Program-made: the position numbers and the translations under genes | NCBI GenBank assembly: GCA_963920525.1 | Contig: OY986439.1 | Location: 38,878,819-38,942,818, forward strand | Direction of reading: 5' to 3' | Origin: Dichetophora obliterata | Lineage: Eukaryota; Arthropoda; Insecta; Diptera; Sciomyzidae | Length of the DNA: 64,000 nucleotides | In this document: positions 8,838 through 20,900 of the stretch, piece by piece | Layout: the number at the start of each line of letters is the position of its first letter | Position numbering within the stretch: position 1 is the stretch's first letter | Notes under the pieces: generated by a model | What the model saw: only the letters and a program-made list of their open reading frames with translations | Database searches by the model: none | Told to the model about the DNA's origin: nothing

Positions 8838-10539
8838 CGGAGGGAAATATTATTATTATATTTAGCAAATATTTTACTTGATATAGGAAAATTTAATATT
8901 AAGTCTCATTTGCTGAAATCAACCATTAAACACTAAAATTAAGATAAAAAAAACAATTATAATGAGCATTTAACACCAAATTGAGGAAAATAAAGAACAG
9001 CTTGAAACAAGCATAAAATACTTGATTCTAGAAACTGGAACAAGACTTGACTCAAGAAAATATTTTATTAATTTAAACAAACGTAGATTGTAGCCTTTGA
9101 ACAATTCAGTGAATTAGAGGGAACTTCGGGTATAGTGGTATATTTTAATTCTTCGAATTGTGAAAAACAAGAAGCCGGTTCTTTGTCATATATCAGTTTT
9201 GATGCTTGAATATTGGGAACAAAATAGTATAGAATAAGAATATTTTGAAGAAAGTTTAAAAAAAACCAAAAACCTCCTTAGTAGAAATTTTGAAGGTATT
9301 GTGGTACACAACATAGGTGCAATGTGGTATGATGTTTTTGAGTAAATTGATCTTGAAAAATCTTTAAAAAAAAATTTATTTTATATATATGGACTGTTTT
9401 GAGAGGTTCTTAATTTATAAATTTATTAGAATTAGAATCAAATTCAACAAAAGAAAACGTTTATAATTCAATAAATAAGAAAAAGTAATGAGAACAGAAT
9501 GACAACAGGGTTGCTTAATAAACTCATTACATTAAGTATCGTTGCAATTTAAAATAAAAAGTATTGCTTATGCGCAAGTTAAAAAGTATTAAAAAAAAAA
9601 TGTTAAATTGTGCCAACATAAACATATTCATAATACCACAATAGCCGCCAAGATGTATACCACAAAAGCCGATTTGATACGATCAGGTATAAAAAATTTC
9701 AAATTAAATAGTGTTGAGAACTAACAAAATATATCGCAAATTAATCAAAGCTTAACACTTACTTTAAATGCAAAAATTACACAATAATAAATAACTCGCT
9801 GTTTTCCTTAAAAAAATTCAGACTCTGAACCAAAAAACAAAAATCGATCAAACGCATTCACATGTTTCGTTCAAGTGATCGAAAACGTGTTTGGTTTCAT
9901 TGATATTCTTGAGGTCTATTCTATTTTTTATAAGTTGACACGAATTTAAGCAAGATGGAGTAAAAATAAGTTTAACGGAACCGTAGATATTAGCCTATAC
10001 CACATTATCCTTCTATACCATAATACCCGAAGTTCCTCTACAATAATCATGAAAATCCTGAAGTAGTTATAAAAGCGTCGCTACTAATTTGCAAATCGAG
10101 CAAATTATTCTAGTTTTCAGTAAATTATTTACTTGAATCAAGCAAAATGTTCTCAATTGAAGGAGAATAAATTTCTCAAACTAAATAAATTATTTTAGTT
10201 TTTAGTAAATTATTTACTTGAATCAAGCAAATTGTTCTCAATTCAAGAAAACGAATTTTTTCAAATCTAGCTAATTATTCTAATTTTTAGCCAATTGTTT
10301 ACTTGAATCAAGCAAGTTTTTCTCATTTCAAGTAAATATTAGACTCGAATGTAAAAACTATTCTTGAGTTTTAAGCAAATGTTGCTTGAATTGAGTGTTT
10401 TTTTCTTAATATCATGTTTTTTAATATCATATGTTCAATTCTAGCAAAATAATGCTTGAATTGAGAAATTTGCGCTTGAGTGTAAACTGATAGCCTATTT
10501 GCTTGATTCAAGCACAGAATGCTTGTTTTTTTCTTTCCA
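8838..10539. mobile_element. Diverged third copy of the CACGGAG-type element, interrupted by another MITE
   Basis: The left end (CACGGAGGGAAAT, 8838) and right end (TTTCTTTCCATG, about 10528-10539) resemble the ends of the 7934 and 14755 copies. The right side is followed by TA. The right part (10100-10530) is a tandem array of roughly 70-bp units built on TTTACTTGAATCAAGCAAA, similar to the subterminal repeats of the other copies. The middle is occupied by a distinct element at 9117-10038. Confidence 0.5.
9117..10038. mobile_element. TA-flanked inverted-repeat element, 0.9 kb, non-autonomous
   Basis: The ends are TA|GAGGGAACTTCGGGTAT (left) and ATACCCGAAGTTCCTC|TA (right). They are near-perfect inverted repeats with TA duplications, as in Tc1/mariner. 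A short box GTGGTAT or its complement ATACCAC recurs several times near both ends. No transposase frame is visible. Confidence 0.7.
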
Positions 10540-10540
10540 T

Positions 10541-10681
10541 GTAAGTTGTTTATTTAATAAACAAAAAATATTGAATAGTTTATACATACAAATTTGAGAT
10601 GGGAAGATTTTCTTGTTTCAAACTTTTTAGAGCTTGATTTTTGGTAGTCGGGTTTTAGTTTTTTTAACTTATTTTTTATTC
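10541..10681. repeat. Right arm of the large inverted repeat
   Basis: Reverse complement of 7787-7830 followed by 723-830 (see those entries). The arm continues unbroken here, whereas the left copy is cut by the 821-7784 insertions. This copy therefore shows the pre-insertion state. Confidence 0.7.
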
Positions 10682-11569
10682 ATGAATACCAAAAAAAGTG
10701 TACGAAAACATTCGTTTTTAGCGTATTAATATAATAATGATATTTATTTAAAGCTTTTGAGTGGTAAGAGATATTTAGGAAATGTTTCACGAATTTTATT
10801 TGTTAAGCTGTATTACTTTATAAAAAATATAAAAACAGCATTACGTAAAAATGAAGTTTTGTCAAAAAAATTCAGGCCCAATGAACATGATTTTTAATGA
10901 AATGACAGAATAAGTTTTTAAACTTTTGTGCTAAAGTGAAAAAAACTTTTTCAAATAAATGATTTTTTAAACGAAAGAATATTATAAATGAGAATTTTAA
11001 TTTAAATTAATTTTGCAACAAAAACCACTTTAACCCCATTTTTTTAGTAATATGCAAATATCCTGATAGGTTTTTTGAAAAAAAAAAAATATTAAAAATA
11101 TAAATTATATTTGCTATTATAATTTTCCTCCTTTTTTCTATAGTGATTTAATTGTTCTTTGAGACAAAATTACTTGAGAGAAATCGATTGTGAAAAAGAG
11201 GAAAAACAAACTTCAAAAGTCAAAATTTTAAATTGAAAATCGTGTATTTTTTCATTCTGAGCTAATAAGTTTGCAAAAAAATATGGGTTTTACCTCAAAG
11301 ATTTTGATGTCAATAGGTGGGTTTTTCCAACCCACAAAAAATTACGCTTTAGGGTTAAGGGCAAAAAGTTACCAATCTAAAATTCAATCATATTAGGCAA
11401 GCCTCCTACTCAACCCTTTCATACGATAACTCATTCACCATTCTAACTCTTACCAATCCTGAGACTCCTTATTATTAATTAATATATAATTTCACTTACG
11501 TATCCATTTAATAGTCATAGGTCAATTAGAAATCGAACATGTTTCTGCACAGTTACGATATATCCTTCG
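10682..11569. other. AT-rich non-coding stretch
   Basis: No credible gene, repeat pair or RNA was recognised. It contains several A/T homopolymer runs and no open frame with protein-like composition. Confidence 0.6.
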
Positions 11570-11752
11570 AATGATATACGTATCAGAGATCTGCAACGGA
11601 TAGCTTTTTTGCGACTCTGAGTATATCCGAAAAAATAAGTACAAAAACCTACTCACCCTAAGCGCACGCAACTCGACTCATATTCTCTTCTACGAAGCTA
11701 GAATGCGGCGGCTCAAATAAATATGAGTATCCTAAGTCATGAGTCGGATCGG

Positions 11753-11990
11753 GAAAGATCGGGTTTTTTCGGTTCATAAATACTTATGGCCGCATTCTAG
11801 CCAAAAAAGTGCTCAAGAACTGTTCCACAACTTTCGGGCTGAATGGTGTGCTCTCACAGAACATGTTCCATGAAAGATCGGGTTTTTTCGGTTCATAAAT
11901 ACTTATGGCCGCATTCTAGCCGAAAAAGTGCTCAAGAACTGTTCCACAACTTTCGGGCTGAATGGTATGCTCTCACAGAACAATTTATAT
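11753..11990 (+). repeat. 119-bp tandem duplication plus inverted echo
   Basis: GAAAGATCGGGTTTTTTCGG begins at 11753 and again at 11872. The two 119-bp units are about 95 percent identical. The segment GGCCGCATTCTAGCCGAAAA within each unit recurs inverted at about 12019-12050, and CTAGAATGCGGC also occurs near 11699. Transposon-derived by appearance. Confidence 0.8.
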
Positions 11991-13040
11991 AGCGAAAATA
12001 TTTTATGCTACTTCGCTACTTGAGCACTTTTTCGGCTAGAATGCGGCCTATGGTTGTTGTCGTCTTGCTGATACTTATCCTACTTGCCGAAATACTCATA
12101 ATCGACACAAGTAGCCGAATCACTCGGCTCATCTGCCACGGATATGAAAGAGAGCGCAGTAGAGCGCAGCAGTAAATAGTGAGCGAGTTTTTTGTATTTG
12201 TTTTGTGCCATTTTTTCCTTCGCATATCTAAATGCTGAATAACAGATGTGTTATTCTTGTGTTGCGTTTTGTTTTTATCTTGCACAGTGAAAGCTGCGCA
12301 TGAGGTAACGTTGTTAAGGCTTAAAAATAATACGCAGTTTCGATAGTATCAATCAGCAATTATTATTAAATTTGTAAAGTATTTTTTTATTTTTCTGTAA
12401 CCTTAAGTTACCAAATCAAATGCGCATAATTTAAATTAAACTTCTATTGCACGTGTTTACGCACAAGAAGCAAACAGACACGTGCGCTGCACAGTGGTTG
12501 AGCCCCATACAAAAGTTGTCAATAAATAGAAGGACTCATCGTAAACCAATTAAATTTTGTGTATTATTTGGAATTTGCCTTATTAGAATACACATAAAAA
12601 TATTTTTAAATCCGCCCTCAATCACGCCTACCTCCCATACAACACAAATATTTAAAACGCCATCTTTTTTTTGTCTTAAACCAATACAAGAACCATTCTG
12701 TCAGAAATCTTCATATCTGTCTATCATAAAAAAATTATTTTTTGCCACGCCCACCTCCCATACGAAATTTTCCACTTCACGTGTTTTTCCGTATTCCAAG
12801 TTCAGTGAAGCGCAGCATCTAAACTGTTTAAGTTAAAGGTTTATAGTATTCAAAAATATTATTTGTTTGCTTTTTATAAAAACAAAAAAAAAAAATCATA
12901 AAAAAAGCTTGTCGTTTCGTTTGTATTCCAAAAAAAGGAGTGAACCTCATGCTTTTTGCCACAAATTGGCACTGGTTGTAAATGTGATACTATGAACAGT
13001 TAAAAAAGATAAAAGCATACTTTTTAGCATTGTGATAAAG
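11991..13040. other. Non-coding stretch without a recognised gene
   Basis: Open frames at 12016-12285 (minus) and 12447-12836 (plus) have low-complexity or mixed composition and no recognisable domain. Two CACGCC-ACCTCCCATAC boxes (about 12624 and 12748) are shared with other repeats in the window (compare about 46095). Confidence 0.5.
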
Positions 13041-13047
13041 TGAGCAC

Positions 13048-14714
13048 TAGGGCGTAAACTTTTTTTTTTGATATTTTAGAGGGCTGAAGCGGAATCCGGA
13101 AGTTCGTCACGAAAAACAATTTTGAGAATTTTTTCAGATTTTTTGAAAAAGGTTTAGAGGTCGCTCAAGGTCGTTTTCCCACAAAAATAGTTTTTCAAAA
13201 TAACACTTGTTATTTTTACCCAGAAAGGGAGCCAAACTGAAAAATATGTTTCAAAGATCTTATTTGGAAGGAAAAATGTTCAAATTTTACTTTCGTGGGC
13301 TTGAAAGAGGAGTTACGACTGTTTTTCTGGACAGAACAGTCACAAAAAGGAGTTTTTTTTAAAAAAATTTGACTTTTTTTATTTCCACCTTAAATTTCTC
13401 AAAATTTTCACTTTTGATAAAAAATCCTAGTATGCAGCCTCAAACAACACTTAATTTTAAGTAATTTAAAGAAAACAAATCAATAATTTATCTATCCTTT
13501 TACTAAAGTAATGCGCATTTAAGGTTTGGGAAAAAATTAATTTTTAAGTAAATTTATTAGTGTGAGCAAAGGTTTTACAAAAAACAGTTATAAGGGCTTT
13601 GATATGAGGGTTACCATGTTTCGCAAGGTAACATATTAAAATTTGGCCAAAAACCATTTAGAATTGATAATTTTTTTAGAAATTTTTGTTCCGTTTTAAA
13701 TATTTTTTGCGGCCGTTCTCAACCACTTGGAGCAAATCTTGAAAGCTCTCCTCAGGTTTGGTTAGATGTCGGACCCATTTGTAGCAGCAACATCACGTTC
13801 ATCTATATCACCACAAATAGCATAAAGTTCTTTGACTCCACTAATATTGGCACTGATTTTTTGAAAAGCGACCCAGATACTTAGAAAAAAACCCCTCTTA
13901 TTTGCAAGCCTTGGACATTATCAAATGTTTCTTCGTTGTGAATGATATAACTGAACGTGGTGTTGCTGCTGCAAATGGTTACCGACATCTTACTAAATCT
14001 GAGAAGAGCTTTCAAGATTTGCTCCAAGTGGTTGAGAACGGCCGCAAAAAATATTTAAAACGGAACAAACATTTCTAAAAAAATTATCAATTCTAAATGG
14101 TTTTTGGCCAAATTTTAATATGTTACCTTGCGATACATGGTAACCCTCATACCAAAGCCCTTATAACTGTTTTTTGTAAAACCTTTGCTCACACTAATAA
14201 ATTTACTTAAAAATTAATTTTTTTCCAAACCTCAAATGCGCATTACTTTAGTAAAAGGATAGATAAATTATTGATGTTTTCTTTAAATTACTTAAAATTA
14301 AGTGTTGTTTGAAGCTGCATACTAGGATTTTTTATCAAAAGTGAAAATTTTGAGAAATTTAAGGTGGAAATAAAAAAAGTCAAATTTTTTTAAAAAAAAC
14401 TCCTTTTTGTGACTGTCCTGTCCAAAAAACAGTCGTAACTCCTCTTTCAAGCCCACGAAAGTAAAATTTGAACATTTTTGCTTCCAAATAAGATCTTTGA
14501 AACAGTATATTTTTCAGTTAGGCTCCCTTTCTGGGTAAAAATAACAAGTGTTATTTTGAAAAAGTATTTTTTGTGGAAAAACGATCTTGAGCGACCTCTA
14601 AACCTTTTTCAAAAAATCTGAAAAAATTCTCAAAATTGTTTTTTGTGACGAACTTTCGGATTCCGCTTTAGCCCCCCAAAATTTAAAAAAAAAGTAAAAA
14701 AGGTTTACGCCCTA
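13048..14714. mobile_element. Giant fold-back hAT-type element
   Basis: GTGAGCAC occurs on both sides (13040-13047 and 14715-14722), an 8-bp duplication typical of hAT. The element starts TAGGGCGTAAAC and ends GTTTACGCCCTA. Almost the whole 1667 bp is one imperfect palindrome: arms of about 765 bp (13048-13815 and 13950-14714, roughly 95 percent identical by eye) separated by about 135 bp of unique sequence. The right arm plus centre retains a fragment of a coding sequence (13857-14078), so the palindrome probably arose by inverted duplication of one end of a coding element. Confidence 0.85.
13857..14078 (+). pseudogene. Fragment of a transposon-encoded protein inside the fold-back element
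   Basis: An open stretch of about 73 codons ends at TAA (14076-14078). It reads as protein-like: NDITERGVAAANGYRHLTKS is followed by a Lys/Gln/Leu helix with LLQVVENGRKK. From memory, the pattern N-D-x-x-E-R-G-V followed by LLQVV is a motif of repeated arthropod transposon proteins; this family link is not verified. The start is lost, and the upstream part is replaced by the mirrored arm, which carries the same codons in reverse orientation around 13740-13815. Confidence 0.5.
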
Positions 14715-14754
14715 GTGAGCACAGGTCGTGTGGCAAAAAAACATGGCTTGCATA

Positions 14755-15705
14755 CACGGAGAAAACTGTTTGCAAAATTAGTATTGTGGTTAAGCAAAAC
14801 TTGCGCTTGATTCTAAGCCACTTCAAAATTATGCAAAATTTTAGCAAAAACTAATCAAAATGTGTTATTCCAATATATAATAACTAAGCAAATATTTGCT
14901 TGAATTAAGTAAACATTTGCTATTCCCATTTATGATAACTTAGCAAATTGCAGTTTGCAAAACAAATTTTTGGAATGACTTTCGATAACCTTCTTAACTT
15001 AAGAGCTCTTACCATGTTACATAAAATTATATATACTTCTGAGCCTAAATATCTCTTTGAAAAACTAAAATTCATGCAATCTAACCGCGGAAAAAATCTT
15101 ATTTTGCTTAAACATAAGTATCTTTCGTCCAAACGACAATTTTTTGTTTACACACCTCGTCTTTGGAATTCACTGCCTCATAACATCCAAACTACTTCCA
15201 ACGCAACGCAGTTCAAAAACAAACTAATAAATCATTTTTCATCCATTTAGTTTTACAATTTATTTTTCCAATATTGTTCAATGATGCACAAATGAATTAA
15301 TTTTTAATGATAAAATTATGTTCTTCAAAATACACAGCTAAAATATTGTTTAAATTTTGTTTATCTAATATTTTTCTTTATCTATTATATTTCTTTATAA
15401 ACTTTATAATAAATAATAATATGCAAACTGTTTGCCACTCTAGATAATGTTAGCGCTAGTTATAAGTGAACTCTTGTTAGCGCTAGAACCAAATAAATAA
15501 AAAAAAATAAAAAAAATAAATAAATTTTTGCTGAAATTAAGTAAAAATTTGAAATTAATCAAAATTTTGCTTTTTCCTAAATAAACGAGGAGTGATTGCA
15601 ATTTAGCAATCTTTTTCTTAAATCACATTGTGATTGAGCAAAGTTTTGCTGATTTGCTTTTAAGCAAAACATTTGCTTGATTCAAGCAAATTAATTTTCT
15701 CCGTG
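14755..15705. mobile_element. TA-flanked CACGGAGAAAA element (copy 2), split by a LINE
   Basis: The ends are TA|CACGGAGAAAAC and TTTTCTCCGTG|TA. The first 190 bp and last 180 bp match the 7934-8683 copy (for example GTATTGTGGTTAAGCAAAAC and TTGATTCAAGCAAATTAATT). The middle, 14951-15525, is a truncated non-LTR retrotransposon inserted later. The element begins about 40 bp after the end of the fold-back hAT. Confidence 0.8.
14951..15525 (+). pseudogene. 5'-truncated non-LTR retrotransposon, C-terminal ORF2 end
   Basis: The frame to 15250 (about 100 codons) ends in a typical C-terminal tail of CR1/L2/jockey-group reverse transcriptase proteins: YTPRLWNSLPHNIQ, then FKNKLINHF and the stop. A 3' UTR and an A-rich AAATAAAT tail follow at about 15489-15525. 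Everything upstream of the C-terminal 90-100 residues is missing, as expected for incomplete reverse transcription. It interrupts the TA-flanked MITE, so it is the younger insertion. Confidence 0.75.
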
Positions 15706-15707
15706 TA

Positions 15708-17160
15708 CGTATTTTAATTCTGTTGTTTAGAATCAAAGAATATATATTTCACTTTCAGCTAATTGAAGATGTTTGAAGAGCATTTCTTGACAAGGGAATT
15801 TGAATGTTTGAATAGTTTTGAAAGCATTTTATTGCGAAATTCATTAAAATGTTTCATAGTAAGCTATAAGATAATGTGAATTAATTTAACTTTATACATA
15901 TCACATTACTGTTTTACTAATTCAATTTAGTTGTAATTATTTAAAAAAATATTTAATATGTATTAACATAGCAATTTAATAGACTGAGAAACACACTATA
16001 GAATACTTAAGTACTCTGCAAATATATAGTATTGCAAAAGAAGAATAATAACATTTTAAAGCATTTATCGTGTTTAGTAAGTAAATGCTTTCACTATTTA
16101 CATTAAAAATTTAACGATTTTAACTCGTAAGAAGTAATCGTTAAACAAAAAATGCCTGAAATCATACTAAAGAAAATGACTATAGTAATAAGCCTTGAGA
16201 CTAAACATATCTATATTTTCTTCTAAACGCATTTACCAAATGTTGTTCAAGGACGCAAAAAATTCTGTCAGTTTTTTTTAATCGCTCAACTTAAAGTCCA
16301 ATAAAAGCATTTCTTTATTTAAAATATCGTCGACATCAATAGATCGTTATGTTGTATTCTGCAAAAAAATAAATTTACGTTTTTTTGTCATATCAACTTT
16401 GCATAAGAAATTTATTGCAAAAATAAAAAAAAAAATAATTCAAGAATGCAAAAAACTTTTTCAATAATGCTTTTTGTACTTAAAAAAACCAGAGTGCAAT
16501 ACGTTTTCTCAATTGTCTGTAATAACTCTTGAAAAATATCAATATTTTACGAAATTTTTTCAACATTTTTACATCAATCGTGTTTTAAGGCGTCTACACA
16601 GAAAACCTATATATATATATATATTTCTGATAAATATTTTGGAATCATGCGACTTTGAATATTCTTAAACAACGCAAAGAAAAAAAAAACACAATAAGAG
16701 ATCATCAGTTTTGGTATTTATTTCCAACTTTTAACCACTGTGCGCCGGCCTTTTGGTTTTGTTGTATTTTTGTTTATGTCTAACAAACCAAAATCACAAG
16801 CGTTGTTATTGTTTCTTTCTCCATAGAGTGCAACAATAAAATACCAAAAACTCGTTTTCGAGAAAAAACAAACAAAAAATGATAGCTCACATGGCTTGCA
16901 GACAAATACTTACGAAAAGTGCATACGCAAAAAAAAAAAACTAATTAACGCTAAGAGACGTTGGCAGTATACATTCGGATCGAGCGCTTTTGTAATAAAC
17001 TGACTCAACGCACTCATTGAAAACGGCTCGAAGTGGATCGGATCACGCCGCACTCGGATATGAGAATGTACTTATAACCGAAAAAAGAGTATTTTACACA
17101 TATTATTAAGTATGAATAGAGTTCAGAACAGCACGACACTCAGGTATGATTTGAGTATCC
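15708..17160. other. AT-rich non-coding stretch
   Basis: No gene was recognised. The frame at 16474-16668 is AT-biased with a TA microsatellite (16611-16624) inside it and looks spurious. GAGTATCCGA-like boxes begin near 17060. Confidence 0.5.
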
Positions 17161-17673
17161 GAATTCTGTCGGATACTCATTGCAGTTCTCTGATACGTAT
17201 CATTACCCTTCTTCTAAAATAAAATAGACTAACGTACTAACATATAAGATACATTAAGTATTCTCATCGCTATACTAAAATCCGAGGTAAAAATGACTTA
17301 TCACCTTGCATTTGAACAACGCAGTTATTAATTTGTGACAAATATTGTGTTCCATTTTGTTACCTTTATTACAGCTATAGTTTAATTTTTTTTTTTCAAT
17401 CGTAGTTAGTTTGCTATACTTTTTCGGATCTAACATAATTTGTATAACTCGAATTTGCTCTCAAAAGATTGTTAACGTAAATTAACTTAAATTTAAATAC
17501 AGCTTTTTTGTTTGATGCTCCGTCTAGGATCTTATTTTTCTCTGCACACTCGAGTACTTTATTGCGTTTCTAAGAATAAAAACAATAAAATCAATAATAA
17601 TGTTCATATTTATGACGAGCTATTATTATATGCATTTTTTTAAAAAATTTTGTCACGTTCTTGTCTATCATTA

Positions 17674-17917
17674 TTAATTCCATATAAGACAAATAATAAC
17701 AAATGATGAAGCAACGCCAACTGATATAGATGCCTGTTTTGCAGCCCTGCTAAATTTGTCCGTGCATAGATTTGGAAAGTATTCATGCTTGAGTGGAAAA
17801 TACGATGGGCAAAATGAGGCAGGCTGACCACTTACGAAAGACATCTTACTAACATTTTTCTCTATATATCGATAAAAGGGATAATAATTGCAGATGAGAC
17901 TGTAACTTTTATCGATT
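17674..17917 (-). CDS. CAP gene 1, exon 4: C-terminal exon
   Basis: 80 codons and TAA, after a 77-bp intron (acceptor TTTGTAG|AATCG; TTACAG at 17902-17907 is a possible alternative in the same phase). It encodes YSLICNYYP (the CAP2-type strand), GQPASFC, and FPNLC, then a tail with a hydrophobic end (about 20 residues) that could be a weak membrane or GPI-type signal. The CAP2 signature is degenerate after the Tyr-Tyr-Pro. Confidence 0.8.
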
Positions 17918-20900
17918 CTACAAATTGATAAAAAAATAAAGAATTTGCTTAGTTTTAAATGGAAAATTCAAACAGTTGGAGCGTTAAAACGTACTGTGCC
18001 AAACTGCAGCCAATGCGAAAGCTTAAAGGATATGCCATATGCACAAAGTTGTTATCACCTTCAAGTGTGCCGTATGTAATGCCCAAGTATTCATCGGTAT
18101 TTAATGTTGGTCTAGTCAATTTATCCTTTTCAAAGTACCAAGAGCGTAATGCTATCTCTATAAAATTTGTTGGAAAAAATTCAGCTTTCATAATAAAACG
18201 ATTCTGAACAATCCACTTGTGATGTTCTATTTCCACGAAGTCTGTAAATTGTTTAATAGCGTCATCTGGCAATGTGAAGTGGGTACAAGGGTCGTCAACA
18301 TCTGCGGCACATTGCATATAATATTCTACTGTCATTTGCTCGAGTTGATCATCCCATGTCTAAAATGAGAAAAATAGAAAATAAAAACTTATTAGAGAAG
18401 TGACTATCTGCATTCTCTTGCAAGGAATTTAGTGCAGAAAATGAGTGTTATTAGAATAAACATATTTTAGTACTTTTGGACAAAACTAAAAAAGAAGTAG
18501 CACAGATGGAAAACTCTAAAAATTGAGATTTATTTTATTTGGTTTTGGTGCGGTTATACGATATAAAATCCAAACCATATATTGAACAAGGATGGTTTAT
18601 AGACTAAAATGATTGCAATAACTCTGAATGCAAAACTCTAGCTGCATCCTTGCAAATTCAAAAAACTAGCGTTGCCACCTAGTTGAAATTTTTTGGAGCA
18701 TTTTAAAGCACTGAAGCGAAGCAAGTTTGGTGAAAAGTGAATGTTTTACGAACATTTTTACAATATTTATGGTTGATACAAGAGCTACGATTAAAATACC
18801 ATACAACTTTTTATAAGGGATGATTTTTTGACATTATGAAAAAAAAAATCATAACATCCTCTGGACAAGGAGCAGACACTTTCGCAGGAAAATTTATATG
18901 TGCTCGATAAATATATTTTTGCTAAGGCAAATGCAATGAAAGGAAAACGAAGAAAGAATAATAAAAAAATACGACACCAGATTGCGGAAGTAACAGCATA
19001 TGCAACAAAAACACAATATCGATACACGGAATTATTGCTCACTGTAATTATTATATGATTAAGTAATAAAATTATACGATTGAAAAGGGTCGTTTATTTG
19101 TCCTTTTGATAAAAATATAAAAAAAAATTGTGACGTTATCAGATTGCGATGGAAGCAGCTCGATGCAACAAAAATGCAAAAACGTTGCATGATATTTTAT
19201 CTCGATGGCTGTAGGTATTGCAGTAAATTTTAAAGATGGCTTCTGGCAAAATTAAACAAATAACGTAAATACGCCATTGATGCATGCAAATATTGCATAG
19301 CACGAATGTGTACCACAGTAAAGGTTGTTGATTAGGCCATGAGAGCAAAAAAATCAAAAACATAAACGAAAACAAAAGCAAATAAAAATTGAAAGCAGAA
19401 GCAAGCACAATCCCAAAAGTAAAAGCAGGTAAGGAGGCATAAGCAAAAGTAAAACTAAATGAGCAAGCTCAAATGTAAAAGTAAATAAGCATAAGCAAAA
19501 GCAATCAAGCAAAAACGAAAGCAAATATGGAAAAAAGGAAAAGAAAAAGCAGAAGAAAAAACAAAAGCAAAAGAAAAAGCAAAATCCAAAGCGAAAGCAA
19601 AAGAAAAAGCAAAAGAAAAGCAAAAACAAAACCAAAAAGATAGACATCAGAGCTGTAAAAGACCTAAAACCTTTGTGATCTATTTAACTTTTGATTGTAT
19701 TATTTCAACCTTGAATCATTAAGATTTAATTCTGAAAGTATTCATTGGTGATTGCATAAAGGTATTATGCAATTCATTTCAGAGCAATCGTATTTATTTA
19801 AAATTCGAGTACATCCTCTCGATTTAAATCAGAAAAGATTTCAATCATTTCATTTAAATAAAAAATATTGCAATTATTTGATTAAAATCAAAAAAAGATC
19901 AACATATATTTCAATCTTTTGATTTGATTCGCAAATTCAATTGAGACATTAAAACAAAAAATTTGGTATATTCCATTTGTAAGGAATCAAATTTTAATTA
20001 CATAACAAAAATATTACTTTACTATAAATACTTGATTCTTTCCAAATGAAATAAAATATTTTTTTATTTTTATTTAAGTACTTAATTAAAGTTTGAACAA
20101 AATTTATTTATATTTATGGAGTCCTCATAAGCCCACGGTAAAGAACTGTTCCAAAAACTAACATTTTCCAAAAGTTTGCCACTGTTTACTCAAGCCTTCA
20201 TTTAATTTGTAAGTGAAAAGATTTAAAGGTTCGATTGAAATTATTTGTTTGTTATTTCATACCAGCTTAAATGTTTTGATTTAATTCAAATAACTTAAAT
20301 CTTTTTAGATTTAAATCAAATGATTGAACTATTTTTTTATTTTTTTTTATTTAAATTAAACAACTGCAGTAATTTTTGATTTAAATGGAACAATTATTAT
20401 CTTTTCTGATTTAAATCGAATGAATGCACTTGAAATTTAAATCAATATTATTGCTCTAAATTAAATTTAATAGAATGTAATCTTAACCACCATATTTTTG
20501 TCGACTACAAAGCCGCCTTCGACAGCCCAATAAGGAAGCACCTGTACTCCACCATGTCTGAATTTGGTATTCCTGATGGAATAGATCATCCGAGCTGCTG
20601 ATCTGAGACGTAGTGGCACAATATTCTACAAGAGTGTTATGCTGCTTGCGTATGCTGATGACATCGATATCATTGGCCATAATACGCGTGAAGTCAGTGC
20701 AGCATTTTCCAGATTAGAAAAAGAGTCAAGTCGAATGAGTCTGGCAGTGAATGCAGATAAAACGAAATACTTGGTGTCAACAAACAAACAGTCCCAGCGT
20801 CTTGGAACCCACGTTACCGTTGACAATACCTCCTTCGAGGTTGTGAAGAACTTCGTTTATCTGGGATCCAGCATAAACTCAACCAACGACATCAGCATTG

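Larger units (their letters stand above)
11570..17204. mobile_element. Possible old 5.6-kb inverted-repeat element hosting later insertions
   Basis: AATGATATACGTATCAGAG with CTGCAA just inside (11570-11596) is mirrored at 17181-17204 (TTGCAGTTCTCTGATACGTATCATT read inward) with few differences. Both sides then carry several GAGTATCCGA-like boxes, resembling subterminal transposase-binding repeats. The interior contains the tandem repeat at 11753, the fold-back hAT and the split MITE. The core GATACGTATC is itself palindromic, which weakens the end match. No transposase is visible. Confidence 0.35.

Noticed and set aside
12016..12285. 89-codon minus-strand frame
   Set aside because: Starts within a transposon-derived inverted repeat and is low complexity.
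12447..12836. 129-codon plus-strand frame
   Set aside because: Its composition follows repeat boxes (CACGCC-ACCTCCCATAC) and AT runs; no domain, no splice context.
19354..19647. 97-codon minus-strand frame rich in Phe, Leu and Cys
   Set aside because: Pure by-product of the AAAAGC microsatellite on the other strand.
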